Positions 42,653 through 51,549 of a stretch of DNA of 64,000 nt are shown one piece after another (position 1 is the stretch's first letter; each line of letters starts with the position of its first letter). Both the position numbers and the translations under genes were made by a program. The stretch comes from Haloparvum alkalitolerans (lineage in GTDB: Archaea; Halobacteriota; Halobacteria; Halobacteriales; Haloferacaceae). The stretch is taken from assembly GCF_050122995.1 (NCBI RefSeq), contig NZ_JBNLIA010000005.1, positions 62,001 to 126,000 on the forward strand. Direction: 5' to 3'. The notes below the pieces were generated by a model. That model did not search any database. It was not told the DNA's origin and saw only the letters and a program-made list of their open reading frames with translations.

Positions 42653-43840
42653 TCAGACCTCGGCGCCGTTCGCGAGCGGTTCGTCGTCGACGCCGAGCCC
42701 GTGACTGATCGCCTCGCCGGTCGTTCCCTCGAACAGGTGGATCTGCGCGCGGTCGAGGACCACGTCGACCGCGTCGCCCGAGGAGAGGTCCGCCGTCGGC
42801 TCGACGGTCATGAGGAGCTGGTCGGTGCCGCCGGCCGGCCGACCGCCCTCCTCGTCGAGGTCGGCGCCGAGCGTGACGTCGCCGTCGTCCGCGCGGAGGT
42901 ACACGACCAGCTCGTCGCCCATCGGCTGGACGACGTCGACCATGAGGCGGGCGGTGGTCGTGTCGTCGAGGTCGCGGTGGGACCCCTCGAGGTACACGTC
43001 CTCGGGCCGGATGCCGAGCACCACGTCGTCGCCCGCCGCCACCGGCGCGCCCGACACGTCGATGTCGAACCCGAACGTCGAGTCGACGAAGCGGCCGTCC
43101 TCGACCGCTCCGTTCACGAAGCGCATGCTCGGGGAGCCGACGAAGCCCGCGACGAACAGGTTCGCGGGCTCGTTGTAACACTCCAGCGGGGGTGCGAACT
43201 GCTGGAGCTCCCCCTCGTTGATGATCGCGATGCGGTCGGACATCGTCATCGCCTCCGCCTGGTCGTGGGTGACGTACACCGTCGTCACGTCCAGTTCCTG
43301 CTGGAGCCGCTGGAGCTCGGTGCGCATGTGGACGCGGAGCTTCGCGTCGAGGTTCGCCAGCGGCTCGTCCATCAGGAACACCTCGGGGTCCATCACGATC
43401 GCGCGACCGATCGCGACCCGCTGCCGCTGGCCGCCCGAGAGCTCGTCCGGCATGCGGTCGAGCATTCCCTCGATCTGGAGGATGTCCGCCGCGCGCGAAA
43501 CGCGGTCGTCGATCGCCTCCTGGTCGTAGTTCTTCAGCCGCAGTCCGAAGGTGAGGTTCTCCTCGACGGTCATGTGCGGGAACAGCGCGATGTTCTGGAA
43601 CACCATCGCGATGTCTCGGTCCTTCGGGGCCGCGTCGGTGACGTCCGTCCCGGCGATCTCGATGTGGCCGCCAGTGGGCTTCGTCAGCCCGGAGATCGTC
43701 TCGAGGGTCGTCGACTTGCCGCAGCCCGAGGGGCCGATGAGCGAGATGAACTCGCCGTCCTCGATGTCGAGGGTCATCCCGTCGACCGCCACGACGTCGC
43801 TGTACTGCTTCGTTACGTTGTCGAGTTTGAGGTGTGTCAT
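42653..43840 (-). CDS. Sugar ABC transporter ATP-binding protein (second system)
   Basis: 395 residues. Walker A GPSGCGKST (around 36-44), LSGGQRQRVAIGRA signature, VFLMDEPLANLD Walker B, YVTHDQAEAMT switch, followed by a TOBE domain with an acidic C-terminal extension. Last gene of the minus-strand importer operon 47284-42653, and so the ATPase of the importer next to the uronate genes. Confidence 0.93.
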   Translation of the reverse strand: MTHLKLDNVTKQYSDVVAVDGMTLDIEDGEFISLIGPSGCGKSTTLETISGLTKPTGGHIEIAGTDVTDAAPKDRDIAMVFQNIALFPHMTVEENLTFGLRLKNYDQEAIDDRVSRAADILQIEGMLDRMPDELSGGQRQRVAIGRAIVMDPEVFLMDEPLANLDAKLRVHMRTELQRLQQELDVTTVYVTHDQAEAMTMSDRIAIINEGELQQFAPPLECYNEPANLFVAGFVGSPSMRFVNGAVEDGRFVDSTFGFDIDVSGAPVAAGDDVVLGIRPEDVYLEGSHRDLDDTTTARLMVDVVQPMGDELVVYLRADDGDVTLGADLDEEGGRPAGGTDQLLMTVEPTADLSSGDAVDVVLDRAQIHLFEGTTGEAISHGLGVDDEPLANGAEV

Positions 43841-43871
43841 GTTCGTATTGTGTGTGAGTTGTCCGTCGGCG

Positions 43872-44810
43872 TTATCCCTTCAGCGACCCCGACGAGAGGC
43901 CGCTGACGATCTTTCGCTGCGCGAGCAGGACGAGGATGGCGACCGGAAGGACGCCGACGATGCTGGCCGCGGCCATCAGGTCGTACCGGATGGAGAACTC
44001 GGCCTGGTAGTTCGTCAGCCCCCAGACGATCGGCGACCAGTCCTGTGCGGCGCCGGTCGTCATCAGCTGGGAGAAGAAGAACTCGTTGTACGCCGTGATG
44101 AACGTGAGGATGCCGGCGGTGACGAGTCCGGGCGCCGAAAGCGGCATGATGACGTGGTAGAGCGCTCCCAGACGGGTCGACCCCGTCACCCGCGCCGCGT
44201 CCTCCAGCCCGTCCGGGATCTGCCCGTAGAACGTGGTGAGAATGAGGATGGCGAACGGGAGCGCCAGCGCGGTCAGGGGCAGCCCGACCGCGGCCGGCGT
44301 GTTGAACAGGTTCGGGCTGGTGACGCCGAACACGGTGACGTTCCCGGTGAGCAGCTTGAACAGCCCCACGAGGAACGTCGCACCGGGGAAGTACGAGACC
44401 GCGATGAGCAGCAGGAAGAGCGGTCGCTTCCCCCTGAACTCCATCCGACCGAACACGTACCCCGCGAGGCTCGCGAACACCAGGACGAACGCCGTCACGC
44501 CGACCGCGATGACGAGGCTGTTGAACACGAACCGATGGAACGGCAACACCTGGAACATCTCGACGAACGAGGACGGGTCGAACCCCGCCGGCAGCAGGCC
44601 GGCGTCCGTGGTGCGCCCGGCGGGCGTGAACGCGATGACGAAGAGGTAGTAGAACGGGAACAGCGCGATGAGCAACACCGCCGCGGTCGAGAGGAAGAAC
44701 GTCGTCCGGTGGAGCGCGTCCGGGTCCGTGACCGACGAGAGCAGCCCCTCCGACCCGGAGTTCGCGGTCCCGTCCGCCGCTGCGTCTCCCGCCGCGCCGT
44801 CTGCCGCCAT
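43872..44810 (-). CDS. Sugar ABC permease (MalG type, second system)
   Basis: 312 residues, six helices, EAA motif GLEDAARVTGSTRLGALYHVIMPLSAP. An acidic Ala/Gly/Ser N-terminal extension (~35 residues) precedes the first helix. One base separates it from the upstream permease stop. Confidence 0.92.
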   Translation of the reverse strand: MAADGAAGDAAADGTANSGSEGLLSSVTDPDALHRTTFFLSTAAVLLIALFPFYYLFVIAFTPAGRTTDAGLLPAGFDPSSFVEMFQVLPFHRFVFNSLVIAVGVTAFVLVFASLAGYVFGRMEFRGKRPLFLLLIAVSYFPGATFLVGLFKLLTGNVTVFGVTSPNLFNTPAAVGLPLTALALPFAILILTTFYGQIPDGLEDAARVTGSTRLGALYHVIMPLSAPGLVTAGILTFITAYNEFFFSQLMTTGAAQDWSPIVWGLTNYQAEFSIRYDLMAAASIVGVLPVAILVLLAQRKIVSGLSSGSLKG

Positions 44811-44811
44811 C

Positions 44812-45807
44812 TCAGATCCCCCCCGCGGTGGAGTCGTTGTACTTGATCAGGTACACCATCGACACCAGCCCGATCAGGACCGCGGTGATGATCGCGAGCG
44901 CCGAGGCGGTGCCGTAGAGGCTCCCGTTGAACGTCCCGACGACCGCGCAGGTGATCGAGGGCATCGTGCTGCAGTTCGAGATGGCGTCGATCTGCCCGTA
45001 CACGCGCATCGAGCCGATCGACGTGAGTAGCATGGCGATGAGGAGCACGGGCATCACCTGCGGGAGCGTGATGAGCCGGAACCGCTCCCACCGGGAGGCT
45101 CCCGCCACCTTCGCCACGTCGTAGAGCCGCTCGTCGATGCTCTGGAGCCCCGCGAGGACGATCAGCGCGACGAACGCGGAGCGCTTCCAGACCGCGGACA
45201 GCGTCACGACGCCGAGCGTCGCCCCGCTGTCGTTGAGCGGGCGGGCCCCGATGAGTCCGAGCTCGTTGAACAGTTGCGTCCCGAGACCGGCGTCGGGGAT
45301 GAACAGCAGGTAGAAGATCATGCCCTGGATGACGACCGGGACGGCCCACGGGAGCAGCACCGCGGTCCGGACGACGGAGCGGCCCCGGAACGTCTTGTCG
45401 AGGATGAGCGCCTGCACGAACCCGAGCGTCGTGACCAGCACGACGCTGACGGCCGTGTAGATGAGCGTCGTGGGAATGATGCTCTGGAACGGGTTGCTCA
45501 GGTCGAGGAACGGTCGCAACAGCAGGGCGTCCCGCTGCCCCGTGACCAGTTCGACGTAGTTGGTCAGCCCGACGAACTCGCCGCGGAACTGGCTGAAGCT
45601 GTCCGCGTAGAAGGACGTCTCGATCGAGTAGAGCACCGGCCACAGCGCGACGACCGAGAACACCACGAGTACCGGAGCCAACACGAGGTACGCGAACTGC
45701 GTCTCCGACAGGTCCTCGACCCAGTCGGTGACGCGAGCGGTGCCGTCCGCGACCGGGTCGGGAAGCAGCGTCGACCGCGTGGAGACGTTCGCCCCCCTGT
45801 CAGGCAT
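44812..45807 (-). CDS. Sugar ABC permease (MalF type, second system)
   Basis: 331 residues with EAA motif RLYDVAKVAGASRWERFRLITLPQ. Its start overlaps the binding-protein gene end by eight bases, so translation is coupled. Confidence 0.92.
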   Translation of the reverse strand: MPDRGANVSTRSTLLPDPVADGTARVTDWVEDLSETQFAYLVLAPVLVVFSVVALWPVLYSIETSFYADSFSQFRGEFVGLTNYVELVTGQRDALLLRPFLDLSNPFQSIIPTTLIYTAVSVVLVTTLGFVQALILDKTFRGRSVVRTAVLLPWAVPVVIQGMIFYLLFIPDAGLGTQLFNELGLIGARPLNDSGATLGVVTLSAVWKRSAFVALIVLAGLQSIDERLYDVAKVAGASRWERFRLITLPQVMPVLLIAMLLTSIGSMRVYGQIDAISNCSTMPSITCAVVGTFNGSLYGTASALAIITAVLIGLVSMVYLIKYNDSTAGGI

Positions 45808-47284
45808 TGTTCTCCTCGATCTGTTGCAACTGCTCCTTGAGGTCGGTCATCCCCTGCTCCGGCGGCTTGCCCTGCGAGACGACGTTGTGGACCTCCTGCG
45901 CGATGATGTCGGCCTCCTGGAAGTAGATCGGCGTCACCGGACGCGGAACCGGGTTCTCGGCCGCGATACGGAACGTGTCGAGGTACTGACCGAAGGTCTC
46001 GTGTTCGGTGAGCGATTCGGACTCGAAGACGCTCGGTTTCGGCGGGAGCGAGCCGGACACCTCGAAGTAGTTGCGGTGGAAGTCGTCGGTGAGGACGGCC
46101 CGCAGCACCTCGAGTGCGGCGTCGATCTTGTCGGAGTTCGGGTTGACCGAGAGGTTGTACCCCGCCAGCGGCGAGACGCTGCCGCCGAGCCCCTCGTACT
46201 CGGCCTCGGACCGCTCGACGCCGTAGGGGTACGGCATCATGCCGATCATGTCGTTCACGTCGCCGTCGACCGACGCGCCGATCTGCTGGAGGAGCCCCAT
46301 CTGGCCGACGGTATAGGCGAAGGCGTCGCCCGCGATGAACGACTCCATGTCGGTGGTGTACCGCCACCCGAGCGCGTCGCTGGGGACGATGTCGCCCGCG
46401 AACTCCGACTCGTCGAGGGAGTGTTCGTCGTCGTGCCCGTGCATGAACGTCCGGAGCATCCGGAGCGCGTTCAGGACCGGTTCCTCGTCGACCGTGACCG
46501 GCCGCTCCCCCACGGGGCCGAACAGGTTGTCGCGGCCGCCGAAGTACGCGCCGCCCCACTGGGACATCATCCCGTTGAACGCACAGCAGGTGATCGTCTG
46601 TGAGAGCTCGAACGGCATCGTCATCCCGTACTCGAGCTCCTGCTGCTGTTTCACGTCGGCGGCGATCTGCGAGAACTCGGCCCACGACATCGGCTCGCTC
46701 CCCCAGTTCTCCGCCTCGGGGTCGTAGCCGGCCGCCTCCGCGTGGTCCTTCCGGTACATCACGCCGCGGACGTCCATGATGAACGGGACGCCGTAGAGGT
46801 TCCCGTTCTGCCCTCGACTAGAGTCCACGCTCGGCCCCTTGAACTCGGACTCGAGCGTGTCGATCTCCTCGTCCGAGAGGTGGTCGTTGAGGTTGAGCAG
46901 TTGGCCGCGGCGAATGAAGGGGATCGACCACCCGACGTCCATCAGGAGAACGTCGGGATCGCCGCGCCCGGCGTTGAGCCACTGCCGGTACTGCTGTTCC
47001 AGTTGGCCCGGGGTCGCGGTGTTGATTTCGAGGGTGATGTCCTCCGAGAGGCCGGCCTCCTTGAGCGCGGGCTCAAACCCGTTTATCGCCTGCTCGGTCA
47101 TCTGCGAGAGCAGGGTTATCTGGAGGGTCGTCTCGCCGTCGGCCCCGTCGGAGGACGTCGACCCGCCCGATTCGTCCGAGTCGCCTCCGTCACCACCCAG
47201 ACAGCCCGCGATCGATGCGCCTACTCCGGTCGCTCCGGCCGTCCGGAGAAACCGTCGCCTATTGACCCCGTAGTGGTCTCTCAT
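45800..47284 (-). CDS. Sugar ABC substrate-binding lipoprotein (second system)
   Basis: 494 residues. Tat motif NRRRFLR and lipobox cysteine at C28, then an Asp/Ser/Gly linker and a family 1 solute-binding fold. The ATG at 47284 is preferred to one 15 bases upstream because TATAAA (47306-47311, minus strand) lies 22-27 bases before it. Divergent from uxaC, so the cargo is probably a uronate or an oligouronide. Confidence 0.9.
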   Translation of the reverse strand: MRDHYGVNRRRFLRTAGATGVGASIAGCLGGDGGDSDESGGSTSSDGADGETTLQITLLSQMTEQAINGFEPALKEAGLSEDITLEINTATPGQLEQQYRQWLNAGRGDPDVLLMDVGWSIPFIRRGQLLNLNDHLSDEEIDTLESEFKGPSVDSSRGQNGNLYGVPFIMDVRGVMYRKDHAEAAGYDPEAENWGSEPMSWAEFSQIAADVKQQQELEYGMTMPFELSQTITCCAFNGMMSQWGGAYFGGRDNLFGPVGERPVTVDEEPVLNALRMLRTFMHGHDDEHSLDESEFAGDIVPSDALGWRYTTDMESFIAGDAFAYTVGQMGLLQQIGASVDGDVNDMIGMMPYPYGVERSEAEYEGLGGSVSPLAGYNLSVNPNSDKIDAALEVLRAVLTDDFHRNYFEVSGSLPPKPSVFESESLTEHETFGQYLDTFRIAAENPVPRPVTPIYFQEADIIAQEVHNVVSQGKPPEQGMTDLKEQLQQIEENNA

Positions 47285-47305
47285 GCTACGACCACACATA
47301 CACGG

Positions 47306-47311
47306 TTTATA
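47306..47311 (-). promoter_or_regulatory. TATA box of the second ABC operon
   Basis: Minus-strand TATAAA, 22-27 bases before the ATG at 47284, embedded in an AT-only stretch. Confidence 0.6.
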
Positions 47312-47455
47312 TTATTAATAATTTTTGTAAGTGGCGGGTATCGTCACCGGTGTGGCGGGCGGGTGAGAACGGGGGCGCCCAGCGACGACCGGACGAGTGA
47401 GTCACCGGACAGCGGAGCGCGACGACCGTCAGCGGCGGTGCGACGACCGCAACGG

Positions 47456-47463
47456 TTTTATTA
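47456..47463 (+). promoter_or_regulatory. TATA box of uxaC
   Basis: TTTTATTA is centred 27 bases before the ATG at 47487 and so decides between the two candidate starts (47466 and 47487). Confidence 0.6.
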
Positions 47464-47486
47464 GGATGACGGACGGACCGGCGCGT

Positions 47487-48851
47487 ATGGGCTTCCTCGA
47501 CGAAGATTACCTGCTCGAATCGGCGTCCGCGCGCCGGCTGTACGACGAGATCCGCGACCTACCGATCCTGGACCCGCACAGCCACGTGGACGTGGCGGCG
47601 CTCGCGCGGAACGAGGGGTGGACCGACATCTGGGAGGTCGAGGGCGCGACCGACCACTACGTCTGGGAGCTGATGCGGAAACGCGGCGTCCCGGAGCGGA
47701 AGATCACCGGTGACGCGCCCAACCGCGAGAAGTGGGACGCGTTCGCGGCCGTCTTCCCGGAGTTCGCGGGCAACCCCACCTACGAATGGGTCCACCTCGA
47801 CCTGAAGCGCCGGTTCGGGATCGAGAAGCCGATCTCCGCGGAGACCGCCGACGAGATCTGGACCGAGACGAAGGCGGCACTCGAGAGCCCCGAGATGCGC
47901 CAGCGCCGACTCCTCCATGAGATGGACGTCGAGGTCGTCTCTAGCACGGACGACCCGACCTCCGACCTGGAGCACCACCGCACGCTCGCCGACGAGTTCG
48001 ACGGCGTGACCGTGCGCCCGACGTGGCGCCCAGACGCCGCGATGGGGGCCGGCGCCCCGGACTGGCCGGCATACGTCGATCGGCTCGGCGACGCCACCGA
48101 CACGGACGTCGCGGACCTCGACGGCTTCCTCGCCGCGCTCCGGACGAGCCACGAGTACTTCGACGCCAACGGCTGCGGCGCCAGCGACCACGGCCTGAGC
48201 GAGGCCGTCACGAAGCCGGTCGACCGCGACCGCGCCGCGGACGTGTACGAGCGCGCGTACGCCGGCGAACCGCTGACGGACGCCGACGTCACCGACTTCA
48301 AGGCGTTCGTCCTCGAGCGGATCGGCGAGCTCAACCGGGAGACCGACTGGGTGACGCAACTGCACATCGGGCCGGTCCGGGACTACCGCGACTCCCTGTA
48401 CGAGGAGCTCGGCACCGACGCGGGCGGGGACGTCTCGACGGGCGACCTCGACCTCGCCGACAACCTGCGGTACTTCCTCAACCGGTTCGACGAGGAGCTG
48501 GAGGTCGTCCTCTACGTCGTCGACCCGACCCACTACCCGACCGTGGCGACCGTCGCCCGCGCGTTCCCGAACGTCAGCGTCGGCGCGGCGTGGTGGTTCA
48601 ACGACAGCCCGCACGGGATCGGGTCGCAACTGGAGTACGTGGGGACCGTCGACCTGCTCGCGAACTACGGCGGCATGGTGAGCGACTCTCGGAAGCTCCT
48701 GTCGTTCGGCTCACGCTTCGAGATGTTCCGCCGGACGCTGGCGAACACGGTCGGGGGGATGGTCGAGCGCGGACAGGTGCCCGGCCACGTCGCCGAGGAC
48801 CTCGTCCGGCGGGTCGCCTACGAGCGCCCGGCGGAGCTGTGGGACTTCTGA
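47487..48851 (+). CDS. uxaC: Glucuronate isomerase
   Basis: 454 residues (family about 465). Metal-binding DPHSHVD (H31, H33), then HYVWELMRKRGV, STDDPTSDLEHHRTL, VRPTWRPDAA and the C-terminal VGAAWWFNDSPHGI and LTDSRKLLSFGSR-like motif (here VSDSRKLLSFGSR), the signature of UxaC. Converts D-glucuronate to D-fructuronate and galacturonate to tagaturonate. First step of the isomerase route; divergent from the importer and convergent with the reductase gene. Confidence 0.94.
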   Translation: MGFLDEDYLLESASARRLYDEIRDLPILDPHSHVDVAALARNEGWTDIWEVEGATDHYVWELMRKRGVPERKITGDAPNREKWDAFAAVFPEFAGNPTYEWVHLDLKRRFGIEKPISAETADEIWTETKAALESPEMRQRRLLHEMDVEVVSSTDDPTSDLEHHRTLADEFDGVTVRPTWRPDAAMGAGAPDWPAYVDRLGDATDTDVADLDGFLAALRTSHEYFDANGCGASDHGLSEAVTKPVDRDRAADVYERAYAGEPLTDADVTDFKAFVLERIGELNRETDWVTQLHIGPVRDYRDSLYEELGTDAGGDVSTGDLDLADNLRYFLNRFDEELEVVLYVVDPTHYPTVATVARAFPNVSVGAAWWFNDSPHGIGSQLEYVGTVDLLANYGGMVSDSRKLLSFGSRFEMFRRTLANTVGGMVERGQVPGHVAEDLVRRVAYERPAELWDF

Positions 48852-48896
48852 CGGCCGCCTGTTAACGGATAGAAGAAATCTGCCCGGAAGAAGCGT

Positions 48897-49721
48897 TCAG
48901 ACGCCGCTGAACGCGGAGAACCCGCCGTCGATGGGGATCGATGCGCCGTGGACGAACTCCGCGCCCGGCGAGACGAGCCACAGGACGGTCGTCGCGAGGT
49001 CCTCCGGCCGCCCGAACCGGTTCTGCGGCGTGTGGTCGATGATCGTCTGGCCGCGGTCCGTGTACTCGCCGGTCTCCTCATCGATCAGCAGGTAGCGGTT
49101 CTGTTCGGTGAGGAAGAAGCCGGGCGCGATGGCGTTGACGCGGATATCCGCCGAGTAGTTGTGCGACATGTGGACCGCGAGCCACTCGGTGAAGTTCGAG
49201 ACGGCCGCCTTCGCGCCCGAGTACGCGGGGATCTTCGTCAGCGGCGTGTAGGCGTTCATCGAGGAGACGTTCAGGATACAGCCCGTCCCCTCCTCGACCA
49301 TGTACTCGCCGAAGACCTGCGAGGCGAGCACGGTGCCCGTGAAGTTGACGTCGAGCACCTGCCGGATCCCCTCCGTCGACAGGTCGAAGAACGAGGTGTC
49401 CGGCCCAGTGGTCGCGTCGGGGCTGTTCCCGCCCGCGGCGTTGATCAGCACGTCGATCCGGCCGTACTCGTCGACCACCGTCTCGGCGGCCGCCTCCAGT
49501 TCGACGCGGTCGAGGACGGACGCCGAGAGCGTGAGGTGTTCGATCCCCGCCTCGGCGAGCTCCTCGCCGGTCTCGCGCAGTTTCTCCTCGCCCCGCGCGA
49601 GGATCGCGACGGTCGCGCCGTTCTCGCCGAGGGCCCGCGCCATCTCGGAGCCGAGCACGCCGGAACCGCCGGTGACGACGCACACCTTGTCGTCGACGTC
49701 GAAGTCGTTGGATACGCTCAT
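48897..49721 (-). CDS. SDR oxidoreductase, probable fructuronate reductase
   Basis: 274 residues, classical SDR: TGGSGVLG dinucleotide motif (about 17-24), NAAGGN, S in LNVSSMNAYTP and Y-x3-K in PAYSGAKAAV. The VSSMNAYTPLTKIPAYSGAKAA form is typical of SDRs annotated as D-mannonate oxidoreductases. Reduces fructuronate to mannonate, between UxaC and UxuA, which are its neighbours. ATG at 49721 selected; an upstream in-frame start would only add charged residues. Confidence 0.82.
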   Translation of the reverse strand: MSVSNDFDVDDKVCVVTGGSGVLGSEMARALGENGATVAILARGEEKLRETGEELAEAGIEHLTLSASVLDRVELEAAAETVVDEYGRIDVLINAAGGNSPDATTGPDTSFFDLSTEGIRQVLDVNFTGTVLASQVFGEYMVEEGTGCILNVSSMNAYTPLTKIPAYSGAKAAVSNFTEWLAVHMSHNYSADIRVNAIAPGFFLTEQNRYLLIDEETGEYTDRGQTIIDHTPQNRFGRPEDLATTVLWLVSPGAEFVHGASIPIDGGFSAFSGV

Positions 49722-49811
49722 TGGCTGTCTGCTTCGTTCCTCGCGTGCAGACGGCATGTATCTTTTCGTCCGGGTCGGTCGAGAGTTACGTCCGGATCCG
49801 TCGAGAGGGTC

Positions 49812-50828
49812 TCAGTCCGCCGTGGTCTCGGGGTTGACGGCCGCCTCGCGGCCGTCGGTCTCGCTCCCGCCCGCGGTCGTCTGCTCCAGCAGTCCCCGCA
49901 TGTAGCCGATCGCGAACAGCCGCCCCTTCGTGTGGTAGCCGGGGTTTGAGTTGTCCTCGCCCGCCATCGTGGGGACGTGATCCGGCCGCATCGGCCCGTC
50001 GAAGCCCGCGTCTCGGAACGCCTGCATCGCCGCGAGCATGTCGGTCGGCCCGTCGTCGTGCCACGTCTCGACGAAGTCGTCCGCCTCCCCCTCCACGTCG
50101 CGGAAGTGCGCGAAGTTGATCCGGTCGCCGAAGTGGCGGATCGTCTCCGGAACGTCCACGCCCATCGCGGCGAAATTGCCCTGACAGAACGTCACGCCGT
50201 TGTGCTCGCTGTCGACGATGTCGAGGATCCGGTCGTACGACTCGACGCTGTTGGCGAGCCGCGGCACGCCCCGCACCGAGTCGATCGGCGGGTCGGCGGG
50301 GTGAAGTCCGAGCTTCACGCCGGCCTCCTCGGCGACCGGGACGACCTCCTGCAGGAAGTACTCGAGGGCGTCCCAGAGCTGGTCCCGGCTCACGTCGGCG
50401 TAGTCGATCTCCGGACCGCCGGACATCCGCTCGTCCGTGTAGCCGGTCGTGTACGCCCCGCCCCGCGTCTCGACGTGGACCTCGGTTCGGGCCCACCGGA
50501 CGCCCGCCATCCAGTCGTAACACACCACGGGGATGCCGACCGCTCCGCAGTCCCTGAGGAACTGCTTGAACTCGGCGATGTCCTCGTCGCGACCCTCGAG
50601 CCCCAACCGGACGCGGTCGGTGAGCGGCACGGAGCCCTCGATGACCGAGAGGTCGATGCCGACCTCCTCGAACCAGTTGGCCATCCCCTTGAGCTCGTCG
50701 TACGTCCAGTTCGTCTTGTCGTCCCCGATCTCGAGGGGGTGGACGACCGCGTTCGTGACGCCCATCTGGCGGGCGAGCTGCCACCGGTCGTCCGGCTCCG
50801 GCGGCAGGATCAGCGACAGTTGTACCAT
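49812..50828 (-). CDS. uxuA: Mannonate dehydratase
   Basis: 338 residues. LGLHPADPP, FCQGNFAAMG, NFAHFRDVEG and MRPDHVPTMAGE are the metal and substrate motifs of UxuA; the enzyme dehydrates D-mannonate to 2-keto-3-deoxygluconate. The promoter CTTTTATTTATT lies just upstream on the minus strand. Same direction as the SDR gene, 90 bases apart. Confidence 0.93.
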   Translation of the reverse strand: MVQLSLILPPEPDDRWQLARQMGVTNAVVHPLEIGDDKTNWTYDELKGMANWFEEVGIDLSVIEGSVPLTDRVRLGLEGRDEDIAEFKQFLRDCGAVGIPVVCYDWMAGVRWARTEVHVETRGGAYTTGYTDERMSGGPEIDYADVSRDQLWDALEYFLQEVVPVAEEAGVKLGLHPADPPIDSVRGVPRLANSVESYDRILDIVDSEHNGVTFCQGNFAAMGVDVPETIRHFGDRINFAHFRDVEGEADDFVETWHDDGPTDMLAAMQAFRDAGFDGPMRPDHVPTMAGEDNSNPGYHTKGRLFAIGYMRGLLEQTTAGGSETDGREAAVNPETTAD

Positions 50829-51122
50829 GTGTCAGTAGTAATTCCGCTCCAATAAATAAAAGTTGTTCTAGAGGGGGTTTTCGGCCCCGAGCGGCGTGCG
50901 GTCCGCCCGAACCCGACCGCAGTCATCGACTTCGAGGGGAAGAGGCTCTCGGCGGCCGCGGCCCCGTGAACGACGACGATCGTTCAAGGTGATCGAACGA
51001 ATCGGCAACGCGAGCTACGCCGAGTGGCCGGTGCTGCGGCGAGGAACACCGGATCGGCAGAGCACGACCGCGATCAGCGTCCGATATAGTTGAACGGAGA
51101 GGAATTCAGATCCGGATCGGGA

Positions 51123-51142
51123 TTACAGAAATACATTTGTAA
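51123..51142. promoter_or_regulatory. Palindrome TTACA-N10-TGTAA, candidate IclR site
   Basis: TTACAGAAATACATTTGTAA shares outer arms and length with the better palindrome at 62381-62400. Both lie within 30 bases of an ATAGTTGAACG copy. A shared regulator, possibly the IclR protein at 61570, is inferred. Confidence 0.4.
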
Positions 51143-51516
51143 CGTTATCCGTCTTTCACCGTCGTCTCCGCCCTGCAGTCGACGACGCCCCGCGGACACG
51201 AGAGGGATCTTTTTCGATCCGGTGAAACGAGAGAACGATTTTATGCGCGTTCTGGGCCATCTACCGTCGGATGCGGGAATCATGTGGCGTTGGCGGCCGC
51301 CGGCCAGCGGCGTGTGTCCGACAGTGTTGAACGACGTGCCGGCCAGCGCCGGGAGAGCGGCGGGTTCGGGAAGATCAGTAACGATCGTGAGGGTCGTTTC
51401 CGGCGCGAACTCCGCGCCCCCCGTCCCGCACGCCCAGTCGGTTCAACGATGTTGGATTCCGGGGGGCGCGACGGGCTCGGAGCGGGCGGCCGGGAGCGCG
51501 ATCGGTCGTTCCAGTA

Positions 51517-51525
51517 TTTTTAATA
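51517..51525 (+). promoter_or_regulatory. TATA box of the family 2 glycosidase gene
   Basis: TTTTTAATA is centred 29 bases before the ATG at 51550, supporting that start over GTG at 51547. Confidence 0.5.
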
Positions 51526-51549
51526 CACTCGTGACCCGAGTACCCGGTG

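Larger units (their letters stand above)
50829..51549. other. Long control region between uxuA and the family 2 glycosidase gene
   Basis: About 720 bases with divergent promoters at both ends and no supported ORF. Contains TTACAGAAATACATTTGTAA (51123-51142) and ATAGTTGAACG (51086-51096), both recurring after the IclR gene at 62381-62433, and a TATA-like GATTTTATG near 51237-51245 with no ORF behind it. Confidence 0.55.

Noticed and set aside
51086..51450. Several GTTGAACG/GTTCAACG octamers taken as a repeat family
   Set aside because: Short and common in this sequence (also at 51325, 51437 and 63285); only the 11-base copies paired with TTACA-N10-TGTAA were kept.
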